Part shown: positions 59,217 to 64,000 of the stretch, piece after piece | How positions within the stretch are numbered: the stretch's first letter is position 1 | How the letters are laid out: every line of letters begins with the position of its first letter | From: Rhytidiadelphus loreus | Lineage: Eukaryota > Streptophyta > Bryopsida > Hypnales > Hylocomiaceae | Reading direction: 5' to 3' | Length of the DNA stretch: 64,000 nt | Assembly: GCA_947034895.1 (NCBI GenBank) | Contig: OX344763.1 | Location: forward strand, 15,345,001 to 15,409,000 | The notes under the pieces: model-generated | What the model saw: only the letters and a program-made list of their open reading frames with translations | Told to the model about the DNA's origin: nothing | Database searches by the model: none | Program-made: the position numbers and the translations under genes

Positions 59217-60380
59217 ATGCTTCGAAGGTTTGACCAGGAGCCTCTTTGAACTCCACTATGAGCTGTTTCTTATCTCATAGCGGAGTTCGAAGAGGTCCCT
59301 GACCGAACCCAGAAGCCCAAACCAGAACCTCGTACATCATGTACACCGGGTTGGGAATCGAACCGTAGACCTCCCAGACTCCACTTGAATTCGAAGAAGT
59401 CGACCCTTGTGTGAGAATCCCTTCCACTACTTCACCTTCCCATTGGTCACACCGGGAATCACCTTTGATGCACCACTTCTTGTCCATCCCATTTTTATTC
59501 TTTTTTTTCTTTGATTGTACGGGTCTTCAAAACAACATGAGCCGCCCAACACAAATTAATCTCCCAGTTTTGGACCCAAAGTCGCCCCACCCGAAGTCGC
59601 CCAAGTCCCAGAGAAGAGGGAATTTCAAATGCGTGAGTTTTTCCCTCCTCTCTGGACCCGCGGTCGCCCCACCCGAAGTCGCCCCACCCGAGGTCGCCCC
59701 AGCACCGCTGAAGGAAGTCCCCAATTTCCCCCTTCTCTGGATCCACGGTCGCCCCACCCGCGGTCGCCCCTACATCAGTATTTGAAAGAGTCACTTAGAG
59801 AACATTGCTGTCATGGTAGGTGAGATCATAGAATATTTTCTACATAGCTTACAATTATATCACATGATCATTTTATTAAATGGTCCCTAACAAGGCTTCA
59901 ATATCCTCAAGCCCTACAGTCATGAACTCCAAACCCTACAAAGCCCTCGCAAACTAGAACCATAAACGCAAACCTAAACCCTTGAATGCCCAACGCATTT
60001 TAGGATGTTTTATGAATTTGCTTTAACTTCAACAAGAAATCAACATTTTGAATTATAGAATCAATTTCTTTGTACTTCTTCATCTTTCCTCCAATCCCCA
60101 CAAAATTTATTTGTGCAAATTATCAAAATGTTGTGGAGAGGGGTAATACACTTTAAGTTAAACTTATCTTTTGACTGTAAATGGATTAGGCAAACACCGC
60201 TCTTGTAAAATCAAATTTCATTCGCAAGTATTTATTCATCATTGTCCATAATGACGAACAATTCTAATTAAATAATGATTTAGCACAATTGAATTCTAAA
60301 ATACTCTATATCATTACAAATTAGTTACTTTAAAGTTTCAAAAAATCCCGTGAAGACCTCGGTCTAGGCCACGTGACGTG
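59217..60380. repeat. R1 unit 2 (~1.16 kb)
   Basis: Hairpin, B box, GTCGCC array and AT-rich tail in the same order as unit 1, with a ~300-bp internal deletion in the tail near 60155. It resumes the array after the hAT insertion. Confidence 0.85.
59237..59298. other. R1 unit 2 hairpin
   Basis: Left arm 59237-59262 (core GAACTCCACTATGAG) pairs with right arm 59274-59298 (core CTCATAGCGGAGTTC); one mismatch in the core and a few near the base. Confidence 0.9.
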
Positions 60381-61850
60381 CCTCCATGATTGAGCCAAGG
60401 ACACTTTCGAGTATAGAACGGAAATGTTTGTCATCTCCGTTCTCTATTCGAAAGTGTCCTTGACCGAACCCGTAAGACCCAACTATAACCTCCTTTATCA
60501 TGTACACCGGGTTGGGAATCGAACCATAGACCTCCCAGACTCCACTTGAATTCAAAGAAGTCGACCCTTGTCTGAGAATCCCTTCCACTACTTCACCTTC
60601 TCGTTGGTCACATCGGGAATCACCTTTGATGCACCACTCCTTGTCCATCCCATTTTTATTCTTTTTTTTTCTTTGATTGTACGGGTCTTCAAAACACCAT
60701 GAGCCGCCCAACACAAATTAATCTCCTAGTTTTGGACCCAAAGTCGCCCAAGTCACAGAAAAGAGGGAATTTCAAATGCGTGAGTTTTTCCCTCCTCTCT
60801 GGACCCGCGGTCGCCCCACCCGAGGTCGCCCCAGCACCGCAGAAAGAAGTCCCCAATTTCCCCCTTCTTTGGACCCGTAGTCGCCCTACTCGCGGTCGCC
60901 CCACCCGAAGTCGCCCCACCCGAGGTCGCCCCAGCACCGCAGAAACAAGTCCCCAATTTCCCCCTTCTCTGGATCCGCGGTCGCCCCACCCGCGGTCGCC
61001 CCTACATCAGTATTTGAAAGAGTCACTTAGAGAACATTGCTGTCATCAATGGTAGGTGAGATCATAGAATATTTTCTACATAGCTTACAATTATAACACA
61101 TGATCATTTTATTAAATGGTCCCTAACAAGGCTTCAATATCCTCAAGTCCTACAATCATAAACTCCAAACCCTACAAAGCCCTCGCAAACTAGAACCCAT
61201 ACCCAAACCTAAACCCTTGAATGCCCAACCCATTTTAGGATGTTTTATGAATGTGCTTTAATATCAACAAGAAGCCAACATTTTGAATTATAGAATCAAT
61301 TTCTTTGTAATTCTTCATTTTTCCTCCAATCCCCACAAAATTTATTTGTGCAAATTATCAAATTGTTGTGGAGGGGGATAATACACTTGAAGTAAAAAAT
61401 GTACATTTCTCTTATTCTCTTGTTATAATCTTACAACACTTACGCAATTTTGCACTCAAAATTAACGTGCACACTAACAAGCAAGTTGTTTAAACATTCA
61501 TACGGTTAGATTCAAAAATAAATAGGAAACTTGCTTCAATGGGAATTACTATAAGTCCATGCTTTTTTTTAATAGGACAAATACAAGAGGGAAAGGCTTA
61601 GGCACGTAGGGCCTAATTAGTAATGCACTCTAATAGTTAAGTTAAATTTATCTTTTGACACTAAATAGATTATGCAAACATCCTTCTTGTAAAATCAAAT
61701 TTCATTTTCAAGTATTTATTCATCATTGTCCATAAAAATGAACAATTCTAATTAATTAAAATTTTAGCACAATTGAATTCTAAAATACTCTATATCATTA
61801 CGAATTAGTTACTTTAAAGTTTCAAAAAATCCCATGAAGACCTGAGTATA
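60381..61850. repeat. R1 unit 3 (~1.47 kb)
   Basis: Same layout as unit 1 and apparently identical to it from 60487 to 61720 (offset 8,220). It differs in the hairpin and in the last ~120 bp. Confidence 0.88.
60397..60461. other. R1 unit 3 hairpin
   Basis: AAGGACACTTTCGAGTATAG (with ACGGA beyond) at 60397-60422 pairs with TCCGTTCTCTATTCGAAAGT (with GTCCTT beyond) at 60436-60461; two mismatched pairs in 26. Confidence 0.93.
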
Positions 61851-62040
61851 GGCCAGGTGATGTACTTTGTGGATTGGGCGAAGGACCACTTTGAAATGAG
61901 AAGTGAAATGTTTTTCATTGTCCATAAAAATGAACAATTCTAATTAATTAAAGATTTAGCACAATTGAATTCTAAAATACTCTATATCATTACAAATTAG
62001 TTACTTTAAAGTTTCAAAAAATCCCGTGAAGACCTCGGTC
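61851..62040. repeat. R1 partial unit with a half hairpin
   Basis: A left arm, AAGGACCACTTTGAAATGAG onward at 61881-61910, has no right arm: the sequence jumps back to TTGTCCATAAAAATGAACAA, already seen at 61726. This is a ~190-bp tandem duplication with its junction in the hairpin loop. Confidence 0.8.
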
Positions 62041-63135
62041 TAGGCCACGCGACGTGCTTCGAGGATTGGGCCAAGGACAACTTCGAATTTAGAAGTGAGA
62101 TGTTTGTCATCTCACTTCTGAACTCGAAGTGGTCCTTGATCGAACCTATAAACCAAACCGGAACCTCGTACATCATATACACCGAGGTTGGGAATTGAAC
62201 CGCAGACCTCCTAGACTCCACTTGAGTTTGAAGAAGTCGACCCTTGTGTGAGAATCCCTTCCACTACTTCACCTTCCCGTTGGTCACATCGGGAATCACC
62301 TTTGATGCATCACTCCTTGTCCATCCCATTTTTATTCTTTTTTTTTCTTTGATTGTACGGGTCTTCAAAACACCATGAGCCGCCCAACACAAATTAATCT
62401 CCCAGTTTTGGACCCGAAGTTGCCCCACCCGAAGTCGCCCAAGTCCTAGAAAAGAGGGAATTTCAAATGCGTGAGTTTTTCCCTCCTCTCTGGACCCGCG
62501 GTCGCCCCACCCGAGGTCGCCCCAGCACCGCAGAAAGAAGTCCCCAATTTCCCCCTTCTCTGGACCCGTAGTCGCCCTACTCGCGGTCGCCCCACCCGAA
62601 GTCGCCCCACCCGAGGGCGCCCCAGTACCGCAGAAAGAAGTCCCCAATCTCCCCCTTCTCTGGACCCGCGGTCGCCCCACCCGCGGTCGCCCCTACATCA
62701 GTATTTGAAAGAGTCACTTACAGAAGACTGCTGTCATGGTAGGTGAGATCATAGAATATTTTCTAGATAGCTTACAATTATATCACATGATCATTTTATT
62801 AAATGGTCCCTCACAAGGCTTCAATATTTTTGAAGCCCTATAATCATGAACCGAAAACCCGACAAAGCCCTCGCAAAGTAGAACCCTAGAATCCAAACCG
62901 TAACCCTCAAATGCCCAATGCATTTTAGGATGTTTTATGAATTTGCTTTAAATTGTACAAGAAGTCAACATTATATGTGCCTACTAACAAGCAAGTTGTT
63001 TAAACATTCATACGGTTAGATTAAAAAATAAATAGGAAACTTGCTTCAATCCCAATTACTGTAAGTCCATGCTTTTTTTTCATAGGAAAAATACAAGAGG
63101 GAAAGACTTAGGCACATAGGGCTTAATAATTAATG
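62041..63135. repeat. R1 unit 4, most diverged
   Basis: Hairpin, B box (GGTTCAATTCCC on the minus strand), GTCGCC array (62410-62695) and a shortened tail missing ~200 bp near 62970. The array fades out near 63135. Confidence 0.8.
62073..62137. other. R1 unit 4 hairpin
   Basis: Left arm 62073-62101 (AAGGACAACTTCGA, AGAAGTGAGAT) pairs with right arm 62109-62137 (ATCTCACTTCT, TCGAAGTGGTCCTT); a few mismatches in the middle. Confidence 0.92.
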
Positions 63136-64000
63136 CACTCTTATTGTAATGCACTTCAAGATTTTTTCTCAAAGTAGCCAAAGTGACGGTTTTTAGTGGT
63201 TCTGAACCTATAATGGCCTTCGAACTTCAGGGGTTAAATTCACATCTAAAGAAACTTTTATTAGTTTTCGATTATGGCTCAAACATATAGATCTTGCAAG
63301 AATATTTTGACCTTGTATTCAAAAGTAATGAACCTGGAAGAAGCCTTCAAGGTACTCTTTGTAAAAATGTTTTGTGAAACATTGAAAGGCAAATTCAAAA
63401 TTTAATTTTTAATTTGTAGACCAAAATGGTTTTGTTGAGAGAAAACGTAATTTCTACATATAAAAGTGAAATTAATTTCACCTAAAAATGGTGTATTGCA
63501 TTTAACCCTTATGTTCCCATTTTTTTGGGCCCATTCAAACCAATTGAGAAATGTCGTTTTTATTGCCAAAAACCTATTAAGATTACAAGAAAGTCATCCT
63601 TTTTTGCCGGATGAACCAATACAAGTGCCGATTGTCAATGCTTTTTAGAAGGAAAATGGGCTCCATTATTCCAAGGCTATATATCTTACTATAGGATATC
63701 TTACTGGAACATTGAGCCTATTTAATTCATTCATTGCAGCAAAATACAAACATTGATATGAGAGATTCAATACAACATACCATGAAGAATAGATCCACAA
63801 TATTGCCAATTTGGGGAAAATGGCACTTCATATTAAAATTTGATTTCATGTACTAGAAGTACTACTCCAAAATGATACTATGGTATTCTTCTATCACACT
63901 ACAACACGGAGTCCCGAAAAACTAATTCTGGAGGCTTCATATTCCAGGGTGGAAGCATGAGTGAAGCTACCACCTCAGAGCATGTGAGTCTCGTCTGTAA
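63136..64000. other. AT-rich end of window, nothing recognised
   Basis: Short frames only. CAGGGGTTAA at 63225-63234 and TTAACCCTTATG at 63503 resemble TTAA-flanked element ends, but no partners are visible. Confidence 0.4.

Overview
This looks like nuclear DNA from a land plant. The only clearly host-type gene is an intact multi-exon SQUAMOSA-promoter-binding-like (SBP-box) transcription factor with ankyrin repeats and a C-terminal membrane segment, a plant-only gene class. There is also a short run of the plant telomere-type unit CCCTAAA. Host-gene density is very low (one gene in 64 kb), introns are short, and most of the window is DNA transposons and tandem repeats. A piggyBac element and a DUF7869-type gene suggest a non-flowering plant (bryophyte, lycophyte or fern), but that is inference and the species cannot be read from the sequence.

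Layout. 1-3.4 kb: end of a CACTA-type element, a ~175-bp satellite, a telomere-like run, and a ~148-bp repeat split by a 176-bp CACTA foldback. 3.4-6.3 kb: decayed DUF7869-type (DDE-like) gene. 6.8-7.8 kb: 951-bp CACTA element. 7.8-13.1 kb: no gene seen. 13.08-19.99 kb: 6.9-kb piggyBac element with a broken transposase. 21.2-26.8 kb: SPL gene on the minus strand (10 exons, predicted 1,276 aa). 28.2-35.4 kb: AT-rich DNA with TTAA-flanked elements, one carrying a nested GC-rich element. 35.91-41.19 kb: 5.3-kb CACTA element with a TNP2 remnant. 42.96-50.8 kb: hAT element end, an intact 1,095-aa hAT transposase and a second reading frame of unknown function. 51.6-63.1 kb: tandem array of a 1.2-1.5-kb repeat (called R1 here), split by a 5.57-kb non-autonomous hAT element of the same family.

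How the parts fit. The hAT transposase gene at 43.8-47.1 kb sits beside a terminus (CAGGGTTGTCTTGTCTGACA) that matches the ends of the 5.57-kb element at 53.6-59.2 kb, so it may be the trans-acting source for that element. A GTCGCC-containing motif (consensus GGGCGACCNCGGGT) recurs in both hAT ends, upstream of both minus-strand reading frames at 43.8-50.5 kb, and in every R1 unit. Each R1 unit also holds a tRNA-like B box and a hairpin whose stem sequence differs between copies yet stays self-complementary; this is the most unusual signal in the window.

Coordinates of genes, target-site duplications and terminal repeats were read by eye. Approximate borders of repeats are stated as such. R1 and R2 are local labels, not database names.
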